DNA from: Saprospiraceae bacterium
Lineage (GTDB): Bacteria; Bacteroidota; Bacteroidia; Chitinophagales; Saprospiraceae
Direction of reading: 5' to 3'
NCBI GenBank assembly: GCA_016787525.1
Contig: JAEUUP010000167.1
Span: 1 to 36,186 of the forward strand
Length of the DNA stretch: 36,186 bases
Made by a program: the position numbers and the translations under genes. How positions within the stretch are numbered: position 1 is the first letter of the stretch; each line of letters opens with the position of its first letter. The notes beneath the pieces are model-generated. The model worked only from the letters and a program-made list of their open reading frames with translations, did not search any database and was not told the origin of the DNA. Below are positions 26,002-33,523 of this stretch, one piece after another.

Positions 26002-26011
26002 TACTGAGGGG
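26002..26011 (-). repeat. 10-mer motif in the 41-bp gap between two exbD genes
   Basis: Exact TACTGAGGGG on the plus strand plus a fifth G, filling a quarter of the short gap between two genes of one operon, 19 bp upstream of the second exbD start. Confidence 0.85.
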
Positions 26012-26023
26012 GTGATTTTAATA

Positions 26024-26422
26024 CTATTCTTTGGGTTCTGTTGCCAATATTGTCCGAACTTTCAAACGGTTGGCAACCGCCATCACTCTGGTCACTTGTT
26101 CAAACGGTACACCTGTCTCAGCAGCGATTGTTACTGAGGGGGTCGGTTTGTCGGGTGCATTTTGCAAGGCGATGCGCAGAGCCGCTTCCAATTGTGTTGG
26201 CAATATTTGTCTATCGTTGAGCGTCATTTTGCCACTCTTTTCAATACTCACTGTTGTTTTGATAGACGCATTGGTGCGTTGCTCTGATTTAGGCAACTGA
26301 AAAGGTAAAAACTTCACCAACGTTGATGTCAACATGAAAAATATCAACAACATGAATATGATGTCCGTCATCGAACTCATATTCACTTCTCCCATGTGCT
26401 TTTTTCTTCTTCGAAATGGCAT
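26024..26422 (-). CDS. exbD: ExbD/TolR biopolymer transport protein (first copy)
   Basis: A 132-aa protein with basic N-terminus (FRRRKKHMGEVN), one helix (SSMTDIIFMLLIFFMLTSTLV) with the conserved Asp D20, and a periplasmic domain with TIAAETGVPFEQVTRVMAVAN. Partner of ExbB, 55 bp downstream of it. The motif copy at 26132 encodes P-S-V in TPSVTIAAE, just ahead of this conserved part. Confidence 0.93.
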   Translation of the reverse strand: MPFRRRKKHMGEVNMSSMTDIIFMLLIFFMLTSTLVKFLPFQLPKSEQRTNASIKTTVSIEKSGKMTLNDRQILPTQLEAALRIALQNAPDKPTPSVTIAAETGVPFEQVTRVMAVANRLKVRTILATEPKE

Positions 26423-26477
26423 TTTTCAATTAGTTTTTGAAATTGAATAAATTGTGAAAGATGAAAAAACACAGAAA

Positions 26478-27173
26478 TCAACCTGCTGGCTCTTGAAGCA
26501 AATCAATGAAATTGAATGTTGATGTTTCCATATTATTGACAACGCGGTCAATCATATTATTCAAGATATTGTAAGCCACATAAGAAAAGATACCAACAAT
26601 CAAACCTGCCGCAGAGGTGAACATTTTGATATAAATACCACCTGCAATAACGCTAATCGAAAGGTTGTTCGCTGTTGACAAGTCTGCAAATGTCTGAATC
26701 ATACCTGCAATCGTACCCAAGAAACCAAACATCGGCGCAACACCTGCGATGATGGCGAGGATATTGGTATTTTTCTCTAATTTATAAATCTCTAACTTGC
26801 CTACGTTCTCAATAGAGCGTTCAATATCGTCAAGCGGTTTACCAATACGCATCAAACCTTTCTCAACCATTCGAGCGATAGGCGAATCCGTGCGCTGGCA
26901 AAGCGTTCTCGCTGCACCAATATTGCCATTTTGGACATTCGCGCGAATATTATTCATAAATCCTTCATCAATAGCTGTGGCTTTTTTGATGGTCGAATAA
27001 CGGCTGATAAAAATCGCTACGGCAATGATGGACATGACAAACAAGGCAATCATGATTATCATACCAAAGGTACTGTGCGACAAAAGTTCGAATACGCTTT
27101 CTTGAGCTTCTTCTGTTGCTGCGGCTGCAGCTGTGCCTGTGTTGGCTTGGAAAAACAAAAATATGCTTTGCAT
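26478..27173 (-). CDS. exbB: ExbB/TolQ/MotA-family proton channel protein
   Basis: A 231-aa inner-membrane protein with three helices (about 35-58, 136-158 and 174-198). The signature region GVAPMFGFLGTIAGMIQTF is clear, as is the following SVIAGGIYIKMFTSAAGLIVGI. It is the first gene of a leftward cluster exbB-exbD-exbD-tonB-like-folC. It forms the stator-like channel for the ExbD/TonB system. A hydrophobic, Ala-rich N-terminus (FLFFQANTGTAAAAATEE) is usual for the Bacteroidota branch. Confidence 0.93.
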   Translation of the reverse strand: MQSIFLFFQANTGTAAAAATEEAQESVFELLSHSTFGMIIMIALFVMSIIAVAIFISRYSTIKKATAIDEGFMNNIRANVQNGNIGAARTLCQRTDSPIARMVEKGLMRIGKPLDDIERSIENVGKLEIYKLEKNTNILAIIAGVAPMFGFLGTIAGMIQTFADLSTANNLSISVIAGGIYIKMFTSAAGLIVGIFSYVAYNILNNMIDRVVNNMETSTFNFIDLLQEPAG

Positions 27174-27506
27174 AGACTGTTATTAAGGCGTTATTTTATG
27201 ATTGGAAATTCCGTTTACATGTATCGAGTAGGTCAAAAGTCTCCCCCTCAGTATGGGCGCAAATTTGGTCTTTAAAACTCAATTTTTAGTTAATTTACGT
27301 TATAATTATTTCAAAAAGTCTCGTTTTCTCCTTTTGACTTTTTGGGCTATTCCTTATTTTGGCTGCATAAAAAATAAGAAACATCGGCTAAAATACGGCT
27401 TTCAGAACAATTACATAACAAGTTGAAAAATAATTTTTTAACTCATATAAATTCAAGTGCATTCATAAGGTTTTGTTAACTCAATTACTTTGAACTCATT
27501 CAATTT
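27174..27506. other. Intergenic region upstream of exbB, one motif copy
   Basis: This 333-bp gap holds an exact motif at 27244-27253, 71 bp upstream of exbB, and at about 27330-27363 a weak inverted repeat (AAAAAGTC with GACTTTTT). No gene and no clear promoter box were found. Confidence 0.5.
27244..27253 (+). repeat. 10-mer motif CCCCTCAGTA upstream of exbB
   Basis: Exact copy with a fifth C in front, in the leader region of the exbB cluster. Confidence 0.85.
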
Positions 27507-28487
27507 TCAATTATCTTTTTTGACTTCCTTCGGCCATTCAAATTTTTGAGCATCGTTTTTGGCTGTTTTTACACGATTTCTCGAGTTCAACTTAGGTTCT
27601 GGTCTTGGTGCTTCGTCCATTTCGGTCGTAGCCAATTTATCCACATGCGACCAAATTCCGTCTTTTTGCAACTCGAAAGCTTCGTAAGTGCCATCGGGTA
27701 CATAAGTGAAAGGGATGTTCGGGTCTTTTGTCCCCATTTTTTCCAAATGGTCATGCACTACGATATTCATTTGTGGATCATAATTCAACCGAATGGCTGC
27801 TTGAGCCGAATAAGTCAAAATCAAACGGTGCAATTTTTGTTTGCGCACACCTTTTATGTCGGCTATTTCAAATACAGGCGCACCAAACTTAATTTGTCCC
27901 CCCCTCAGTACCAACACATCACACAATTTGATGCGTTCAAAACGGTCGTGAGCATTATAACCAAACAGCAAATACTTCGTATCTTCTTTGGTTTTAAATT
28001 CTTTCACGTTATAGTAGAGTGCGCCAAACCAACGGTCAGGTGACAACATCTCTTTTTTACTCTCCTGCAATTGTCGGGCGGCATCATTCAGTTCAAAAAA
28101 AGTCGGTTTAGCGCGATTCAGTTGTACATAACCAAAGTACTTGTATTCATCCTCATTGATGTACAATTGCCATGTGAACAAACGCAATGCCCCATCATTA
28201 GGTCGCTGAATCGAGATGTTTTCCACTTTCGTAAAAGCATAATTGAATGAATTTGGAATATTCAACACTTCTTTTATCAAAGGAATCAACTCGCCATTCG
28301 CCAATAGACGATTGTTGAGCAACGAATCCTGCACAGCCACTTTCGCAATCGCCGCAATACTATCTTCCAACACTTGTAAACGTTTGAAGTCAGCAGGTTT
28401 GATGTCTCCAGCCATTTTTTGTCCCCAAATGGGCATAGACAAAGTGAAAAGTACAAGGCTTAAAAAAACGGATTTCATATTCTGCAT
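27507..28487 (-). CDS. Conserved exported Bacteroidota protein of unknown function
   Basis: A 326-aa protein with signal peptide MKSVFLSLVLFTLSMPIWGQ (the ATG at 28478, three codons inside, is an equally good start). The body has FNYAFTKVENISIQRPNDGALRLFTW-like beta-strands, then EYKYFGYVQL, WFGALYYNV, KYLLFGYNAHD and GAPVFEI. This succession resembles a family of unannotated Bacteroidota proteins of similar size, without known function. The tail is basic and proline/lysine-rich. Motif copy at 27901 (L-R-G in VLVLRGGQI). It stands alone with gaps on both sides. Confidence 0.75.
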   Translation of the reverse strand: MQNMKSVFLSLVLFTLSMPIWGQKMAGDIKPADFKRLQVLEDSIAAIAKVAVQDSLLNNRLLANGELIPLIKEVLNIPNSFNYAFTKVENISIQRPNDGALRLFTWQLYINEDEYKYFGYVQLNRAKPTFFELNDAARQLQESKKEMLSPDRWFGALYYNVKEFKTKEDTKYLLFGYNAHDRFERIKLCDVLVLRGGQIKFGAPVFEIADIKGVRKQKLHRLILTYSAQAAIRLNYDPQMNIVVHDHLEKMGTKDPNIPFTYVPDGTYEAFELQKDGIWSHVDKLATTEMDEAPRPEPKLNSRNRVKTAKNDAQKFEWPKEVKKDN

Positions 28488-28701
28488 TTTTCCCCATAAA
28501 CGTTTTCAATTGTTAAAAATTATAAGGCTTTCCATAATTCGGGAACTTTTTTTGTTGTCAGAAAGTTAATTTCGCTACGACGTTGAAATACCAATTGTCA
28601 AAAAATTAAAATTTCTCTATCACATCAAAATATTTACGTTATGCGTGTCTTCATCCATATCACACAGGTTCGACCAATCCGATGTCTATCGCGATGAAGC
28701 A

Positions 28702-28711
28702 CCCCTCAGTA
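28702..28711 (+). repeat. 10-mer motif CCCCTCAGTA, intergenic copy
   Basis: Exact copy, 14 bp before the left arm of the orphan terminator. Confidence 0.85.
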
Positions 28712-28724
28712 TCTGACGGGAAAA

Positions 28725-28756
28725 GCCTCGCAAGCATCGGACTTGCGAGGCTTTTT
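28725..28756 (+). terminator. Strong hairpin terminator, possibly bidirectional
   Basis: GCCTCGCAAG (28725-28734) pairs with CTTGCGAGGC (28742-28751), loop 7 nt, followed by TTTTT and preceded by AAAA. It has the form of a rho-independent terminator on the plus strand and a weaker one on the minus strand, where it would stop any RNA crossing the neighbouring tandem array. Confidence 0.85.
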
Positions 28757-28815
28757 ATTTGACTCCACTGGACGCAAGGTGGACAGATGTATTCGATACT
28801 TCTGTATTCCTACAA

Positions 28816-28980
28816 GGCAGTTTAGTAACGATGCGAGGCAGTTTAGTAACGATGCGAGGCAGTTTAGTAACGATGCGAGGCAGTTTAGTAACGATGCGAG
28901 GCAGTTTAGTGACGATGCGAGGCAGTTTAGTAACGATGCGAGGCAGTTTAGTAACGATGCGAGGCAGTTTAGTTTAGCGT
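28816..28980. repeat. Tandem array of seven 21-bp repeats plus a partial
   Basis: Units GGCAGTTTAGTAACGATGCG-A start at 28816 and every 21 bp to 28942, with a partial at 28963; the unit at 28900 has one change (GTGACG). Near-identity implies recent expansion. Two plus frames remain open (as ARQFSND and GSLVTMR repeats), but neither has a domain or a plausible context. It lies 65 bp upstream of rtcB, so it could affect its leader or promoter. Confidence 0.9.
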
Positions 28981-29044
28981 AGCATCAAGTCTGATGTTCA
29001 AACATCATTCATTTTATTCAAAATCATTCAAAAAATAGTTTTAA

Positions 29045-30448
29045 GTGGGTAAATTAAAAATAAAACCTAAGCAGTTGATAGAACTGGGTTTTCCTCAAAA
29101 CCCTTCGATTAGTATGACAATGAGTGTGTTGGAAAAACAATTCAAGCACTCAACCTTCGAGGAAGTGATACCCATACTGAGGGGTCTCTTAAATGAGCCT
29201 GAAAAATACTGGGACGACGCTCTTTGGGGTAAAATTGCCGAAAGACTCAAAGAGCGTCCGTGGGAAGAGCCAAAAACAACATTCTTGCGCGATAGCCCTT
29301 TGCCATTTGTAACTTTTGGTGAAGAAAATATCGAAAAAGAGGCTTTTTTACAAATGAAAACGGCTATGAAGCTGCCTATCACGGTGTCGGGTGCTTTGAT
29401 GCCCGATGCTCATGCGGGCTATGGCTTGCCCATCGGCGGCGTGTTGGCGACCCACAATGCGGTGATTCCTTATGGCGTGGGGGTTGACATTGGTTGTCGG
29501 ATGTGTTTGTCGGTGTTGCCGATGGCGGCGAGTGAGTTTAAAAAACACGAAAAGTCGTTTGAAAAAGCCCTCGTCGAAAACACTATTTTCGGTGCGGGCG
29601 GTCAATGGTCGAAGTCGGTTGACCACGGTATCATCGAGAATCCGTTGTTTTATGAATTGGATATTTTGCGCAATATGCAGCAAAAAGCCGCCCGACAACT
29701 CGGCACGTCAGGCTCGGGCAATCATTTTGTGGAGTTTGGCATCGTCAGTTTTGGCGAAGACAATGCGGAATTGAACCTCAAAGCGGGCGAATATGTGGCT
29801 TTGTTGTCACATTCGGGGTCACGTGGTTTGGGGGCAACGATTGCCAATCACTATACCCGTGTGGCGATGGACACCTGCAAACTACCGCGCGAAGCTCAAC
29901 ATTTGGCATGGCTCAATCTCGACGATACCGAGGGGGCCGAATATTGGGCGGCCATGAATTTGGCGGGTGATTATGCCTCGGCTTGTCACGATGAGATTCA
30001 TCGGCGCATCATCCGTCAATTGGGTTCGTCGGTGAAAGCGCGTATCGAAAACCACCACAATTTCGCATGGAAAGAGCAACTCAATGGGCGCGAAGTCGTC
30101 GTGCATCGCAAAGGCGCAACGCCTGCGAATGCGGGTGATTGGGGCATCATTCCAGGGAGTATGACGGCGGCGGGTTATGTCGTGCGTGGCAAAGGCGAAG
30201 TGACGGCGATTCATTCGGCGGCGCATGGGGCAGGGCGCAAAATGAGCCGTCGAAGAGCCAAGGAGAGCATCACGCAACACGAATTGAAGCGTTTGTTGCG
30301 CGACCATGGGGTGATATTGCTCGACGGTGGCTTGGATGAAGCCCCGCACGCCTACAAGGACATTGACGCGGTTATGCTGTCGCAAAAAGCGTTGGTGGAT
30401 GTGGTGGCAAAGTTTCAACCTAAGATTGTGAAAATGGATAGGATTTAG
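29045..30448 (+). CDS. rtcB: RtcB-family RNA-splicing ligase
   Basis: A 467-aa cytoplasmic enzyme that joins RNA ends (3'-phosphate or cyclic phosphate to 5'-OH) using GTP and Mn2+. Seen: PDAHAGYGLPIGG (120-132), VDIGCRM with the metal-binding D148 and C151, GSGNHF (223-228), SHSGSRGLG (255-263) and HGAGRKMSR, where H394 is the expected GMP-carrying histidine. The GTG start directly follows an in-frame TAA, so no longer start exists, and the N-terminus KLKIKPKQLIELGFP looks native. No archease or RtcR-type regulator is adjacent; the gene seems to be alone, after a tandem array and before a long palindrome. Motif copy at 29175 (L-R-G). Confidence 0.95.
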   Translation: MGKLKIKPKQLIELGFPQNPSISMTMSVLEKQFKHSTFEEVIPILRGLLNEPEKYWDDALWGKIAERLKERPWEEPKTTFLRDSPLPFVTFGEENIEKEAFLQMKTAMKLPITVSGALMPDAHAGYGLPIGGVLATHNAVIPYGVGVDIGCRMCLSVLPMAASEFKKHEKSFEKALVENTIFGAGGQWSKSVDHGIIENPLFYELDILRNMQQKAARQLGTSGSGNHFVEFGIVSFGEDNAELNLKAGEYVALLSHSGSRGLGATIANHYTRVAMDTCKLPREAQHLAWLNLDDTEGAEYWAAMNLAGDYASACHDEIHRRIIRQLGSSVKARIENHHNFAWKEQLNGREVVVHRKGATPANAGDWGIIPGSMTAAGYVVRGKGEVTAIHSAAHGAGRKMSRRRAKESITQHELKRLLRDHGVILLDGGLDEAPHAYKDIDAVMLSQKALVDVVAKFQPKIVKMDRI

Positions 30449-30450
30449 TT

Positions 30451-30589
30451 AAGGCTATAGGTATCCGATACAGGAATTTGAATCGTTTGCTACTTTTTTT
30501 TCAAAAAAAAGTAGCAAACGATTCAAATTCCTGTATCGGATACCTGCGCTTCAAAAGACAGTTTGACCAAGTTATTATTTACTGGTTAC
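30451..30589. repeat. Dispersed long-palindrome element, copy 2
   Basis: 30460-30501 pairs perfectly with 30503-30544 (42-bp arms around a single C). It starts three bases after the rtcB stop codon and shares flanks with copy 1 at 15525-15662. Compared with copy 1, CAGGAAT/ATTCCTG replaces CAGAAAT/ATTTCTG and GTTTGCTAC/GTAGCAAAC replaces GTTTTCTAC/GTAGAAAAC. It may end rtcB transcription. Confidence 0.88.
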
Positions 30590-30701
30590 ATAGGCTTTTA
30601 GACTCAACGATTTAGATTCAGGGGAATTTTAAATTTTCCTAAATCTGGGTAGCACTATTCAATGTCGGTATCAAACTCTATTTTCTACGTGGTTTTACCC
30701 C

Positions 30702-30711
30702 CCCTCAGTAA
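30702..30711 (+). repeat. 10-mer motif CCCCTCAGTA between convergent genes
   Basis: Exact copy within a run of six C, 18 bp beyond the stop codon of the kinase-haloperoxidase gene. Confidence 0.85.
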
Positions 30712-30729
30712 AAAGCGTTGCAGCGGTTG

Positions 30730-33522
30730 TTATTTGTGGACGACGGAGGTGTTGGGTTGGACTTTGAGGGTCGCTACTTTTCTACCGATGGCGTAGCCTA
30801 AGCGCAGACCTTCTTCACAATCCATGCGGTAGTGAACACCCATGTACAATCGAGAGAGGGCATTTTCTTCTGCCATCGCTTTGAAAGAACTAAAGGAACG
30901 AGGTTTACCCATAAAAACAGTACTATTTTCATGGCTGCGGTCGGTCAGAGGTTTATTTTGTCCCAAAATACTTTCCAAAATGCTGGCAGCGGCTGCCCCA
31001 AATGCAGAATGTCCAGACGGATAGGCAGGAAAAGGGGGCGTATCGTGCAAGGGTTTCCAAGTCGCATCTATGTGTTTTTGGATATAGGTCTCAGGGCGGA
31101 GCAGATTGAAGGTGTATTTTTCGCGCCATACTTTGACGGCTACATCATTGAGTGCCAATCCTACTTTGAGATAGGTTTCTAAAGCTGTTTGAAAATCAGC
31201 TTCATAGTGTTCCAAAGCTTGGTGGGTAATGGCTATCCAGCGAGAAGCCGCACAAAAAGAAAGGTTAGGGTAGTCGTCGCCCCAAAACTCGGCTACCCAA
31301 GTCTTTTCGTCTGTCATGGGTTTGGAGGTGGTATAGACTTCCATCGCTTGGGCGAAAAAAACAGAATTTTGTTCATCTGAAAACTCTATGGGCTTAGAGG
31401 CTTCAAACTCCGTAGGTGGGCTAACAAAAGTACGTGCCTTACCCCATGAAGGTAGCAAAGCTGGCATGGCTGTTATACCATTTGATTGCCACGATCCTTT
31501 GCGTTTCGGTGATTTATATTGTGGATTATAATTGAATAAAAAGGCTTGATGTCCGATGGCATCGGTTGCAGACCATTCAAAGATAGTCTTCGCCATTGAG
31601 ATGCCATAGTCTCTGGAGGCTTTTATGGCATCGGCAGAATACGCTTTGGTCCATTTCTCTTCCCATTTCTGACTTAAACGCTCTTGCTTTTCTATCATTT
31701 TATAGGATGTATGAGGGAAATAGTATTTAGCCAGACTGGCATAGACAGCATTCAGAGCAATAGGTATAATAAAGGGTTGATTGGACTGCCACATGGGGTG
31801 CTTCAGAGTATCGAAGGCTGTGACAGTAGTCGGTGTCTGATGCCAAATAGGTGAAGTTGTCTCCCATGCAGCTAACCCAACATAAGCGAACATACGTGCG
31901 CTCACAGGTGGGCGATAGCCAGAGGAATACTGCACCAAATCTAAAAACATGGCATTCCATTCTTGAACGACTTCTAAACCTTGTTGATACTGAGGGGGGG
32001 CTGATTTGTGTGTATCGGAGCAATTTATACTCGAAATACTTAAAAATGCCATGAAAAAAAACAGTCTAATGGATTGTTTCAGTGACGATGCAGCGGGTTT
32101 GGTGTCGTGTTGAAAAGATAAATTGCTAAAATTTGTAGCTTGCTCGATTACTGTTTGTTGGTTTTTTTGAGAAGGAAAATGCAACAGAAAAGTTGTACCC
32201 TGTTCCAATGAAGATTGCACTTCGATGGTTATGTGGTGTAGCTTTAAAATACTCTGAACCAATGACAAGCCGATGCCTGAGCCTTTTTTATGACCACTCT
32301 GAGGGCTTCTGAAAAAAGGCTCAAAGATATAAGGCAAATCTTCTTGAGCGATACCTTGTCCTTTGTCTTGGATTTGTAGTTGGTAGGGCGCGTTGCAGTC
32401 GAGTATGATGGTGGCTTTGTGGTCACCAGAAAACTTACAAGCATTGTCTAATAAATTCATCAATGCTGTTCGTAGTAAGGATTCGTTACCTTGGACGCAT
32501 AAATCTTCTTCATTGTCGGGTAGTTCCCGAAATTCAATATGAATATGATATTGGGGATTGTTTTTTAACAAGTTATCCTGACTTTGGTAGATTAACTCAT
32601 CAAGGCGTACTTGTGTCCATGCTAACGATTGGGTACTCGAATGAATTTTGGCTAATTGGAGCAGTTTATCTGCGGTGTCAGTAATATTTTTTACATCTTC
32701 ATGCAAAGAGCCTAAAATAAGATTGTATTCATTGACCGAACGAGGCTTATGTCGGGCTAGCTGCAATTGAGCGTCCATTGTGGCAAGTGGGTTTTTTAGC
32801 TCATGTGAAACGTTGGCGATAAAGCCTTTTTGCATCTGAAAAGCGCGTTCTATACGGTCTAACAACCGATTGAAAGTACTGACTAAATGCCCTAATTCAT
32901 CATGGTTATTGTTTTGTTTTAGACGGTGACTCAAATCAGTGGGCAAAATTGTTTCTACTTCATGTACAATTTGAGAAACAGGCTGTAAGGCTTGTCCTGC
33001 ATAAAACCATCCACCAGCCGATACAGCGGCTATCACCAATAGAAAACTCAGGAGTAGAATATTGCGCAAAGTATCCAACTTAGTAAAATCTGGTGTATCT
33101 TCTGAGATGATAATATATTTTTGACCACTACTACTGTTTAATGTCACGCCTAATGCTTGAAAATGTCCTTGTTGAAATCTATAATGGCCCTTGCGGTCAA
33201 CGGTTTGTAAGAGTGGTAATGGGGTTAAATCGGTCGCATTATTTAAAGTGAAAACACATTGATAGCGGTCATTGAAAATAGAAATATTGCCTATGGATGG
33301 CAGTTTCAAGGTATTATCGTCTTTTGTTTTGGGCAGCACTTTTAATTGAGACTCGTGACGTAAGACCATTTCTGCGGTCATGCGCCCTTTATTTTCTAAA
33401 TGTGTGAAAAACTCATTTTCGACATACTGTTTGAATTGGTTGAAAATGAAAAGCAATGCTAGTAAGGAGATACCAGCACTGATAAGCATAAACTGAAGGG
33501 TAAGGCGAGTCCGAATCTTCAT
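30730..33522 (-). CDS. Sensor histidine kinase fused to a vanadium-haloperoxidase/PAP2 domain
   Basis: A 930-aa protein. Residues 1-450 are a full histidine kinase: helix about 9-30, extracytoplasmic sensor 31-150, helix about 152-175, HAMP, HisKA with H240 in NVSHELKNPL, and ATPase with N-box LMNLLDNACKFS, DKGQG and GSGIGLS. A 30-residue linker leads to KQSIRLFFFMAFLSISSINC (482-501), like a lipoprotein signal peptide, and then a PAP2/vanadium-haloperoxidase domain with all motif residues: K802, R809-P810, PSGH 835-838, S890-R891, H897 and D901. This half is a paralogue of the protein at 34377. The predicted third helix would place the enzyme outside the inner membrane. It follows the response regulator by one base (TGA-T-ATG). 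The reading frame is continuous, so the fusion seems real; internal start or cleavage cannot be excluded. A motif copy (31988) lies 7 codons after C501. Confidence 0.9.
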   Translation of the reverse strand: MKIRTRLTLQFMLISAGISLLALLFIFNQFKQYVENEFFTHLENKGRMTAEMVLRHESQLKVLPKTKDDNTLKLPSIGNISIFNDRYQCVFTLNNATDLTPLPLLQTVDRKGHYRFQQGHFQALGVTLNSSSGQKYIIISEDTPDFTKLDTLRNILLLSFLLVIAAVSAGGWFYAGQALQPVSQIVHEVETILPTDLSHRLKQNNNHDELGHLVSTFNRLLDRIERAFQMQKGFIANVSHELKNPLATMDAQLQLARHKPRSVNEYNLILGSLHEDVKNITDTADKLLQLAKIHSSTQSLAWTQVRLDELIYQSQDNLLKNNPQYHIHIEFRELPDNEEDLCVQGNESLLRTALMNLLDNACKFSGDHKATIILDCNAPYQLQIQDKGQGIAQEDLPYIFEPFFRSPQSGHKKGSGIGLSLVQSILKLHHITIEVQSSLEQGTTFLLHFPSQKNQQTVIEQATNFSNLSFQHDTKPAASSLKQSIRLFFFMAFLSISSINCSDTHKSAPPQYQQGLEVVQEWNAMFLDLVQYSSGYRPPVSARMFAYVGLAAWETTSPIWHQTPTTVTAFDTLKHPMWQSNQPFIIPIALNAVYASLAKYYFPHTSYKMIEKQERLSQKWEEKWTKAYSADAIKASRDYGISMAKTIFEWSATDAIGHQAFLFNYNPQYKSPKRKGSWQSNGITAMPALLPSWGKARTFVSPPTEFEASKPIEFSDEQNSVFFAQAMEVYTTSKPMTDEKTWVAEFWGDDYPNLSFCAASRWIAITHQALEHYEADFQTALETYLKVGLALNDVAVKVWREKYTFNLLRPETYIQKHIDATWKPLHDTPPFPAYPSGHSAFGAAAASILESILGQNKPLTDRSHENSTVFMGKPRSFSSFKAMAEENALSRLYMGVHYRMDCEEGLRLGYAIGRKVATLKVQPNTSVVHK

Positions 33523-33523
33523 A

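Larger units (their letters stand above)
28640..28756 (+). ncRNA. Possible small structured RNA ending at a strong terminator
   Basis: A strong terminator at 28725-28756 has no protein gene upstream on its strand: the preceding gene is on the other strand and points away. Upstream, CTTCATC (about 28650) can pair with GATGAAG (about 28693-28699), and a motif copy lies at 28702-28711. A short RNA from about 28640 would explain the orphan terminator. No promoter box or known RNA family was recognised, so this is a weak call. Confidence 0.3.

Noticed and set aside
27330-27363. Terminator of the gene at 27507-28487
   Set aside because: The stem is only 8 bp and no T-tract follows on the minus strand.
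28660-28690. tRNA, because of the word GGTTCGACC
   Set aside because: Flanking bases do not form a T-stem and no acceptor or anticodon stem can be built.
28743-28982. Repeat protein encoded by the 21-bp array
   Set aside because: Two overlapping frames are equally open and the repeats begin right after a terminator; no sign of selection on either frame can be seen.
30598-30650. Hairpin around GATTTAG ... CTAAATC
   Set aside because: Pairing is interrupted and rich in A/T; it does not rise above what is expected in such a region.
31900-32150. Frameshift or assembly artefact joining kinase and haloperoxidase
   Set aside because: The reading frame is continuous through the linker, both halves keep all key residues, and the linker encodes a sensible helix; assembly error cannot be fully excluded without reads.
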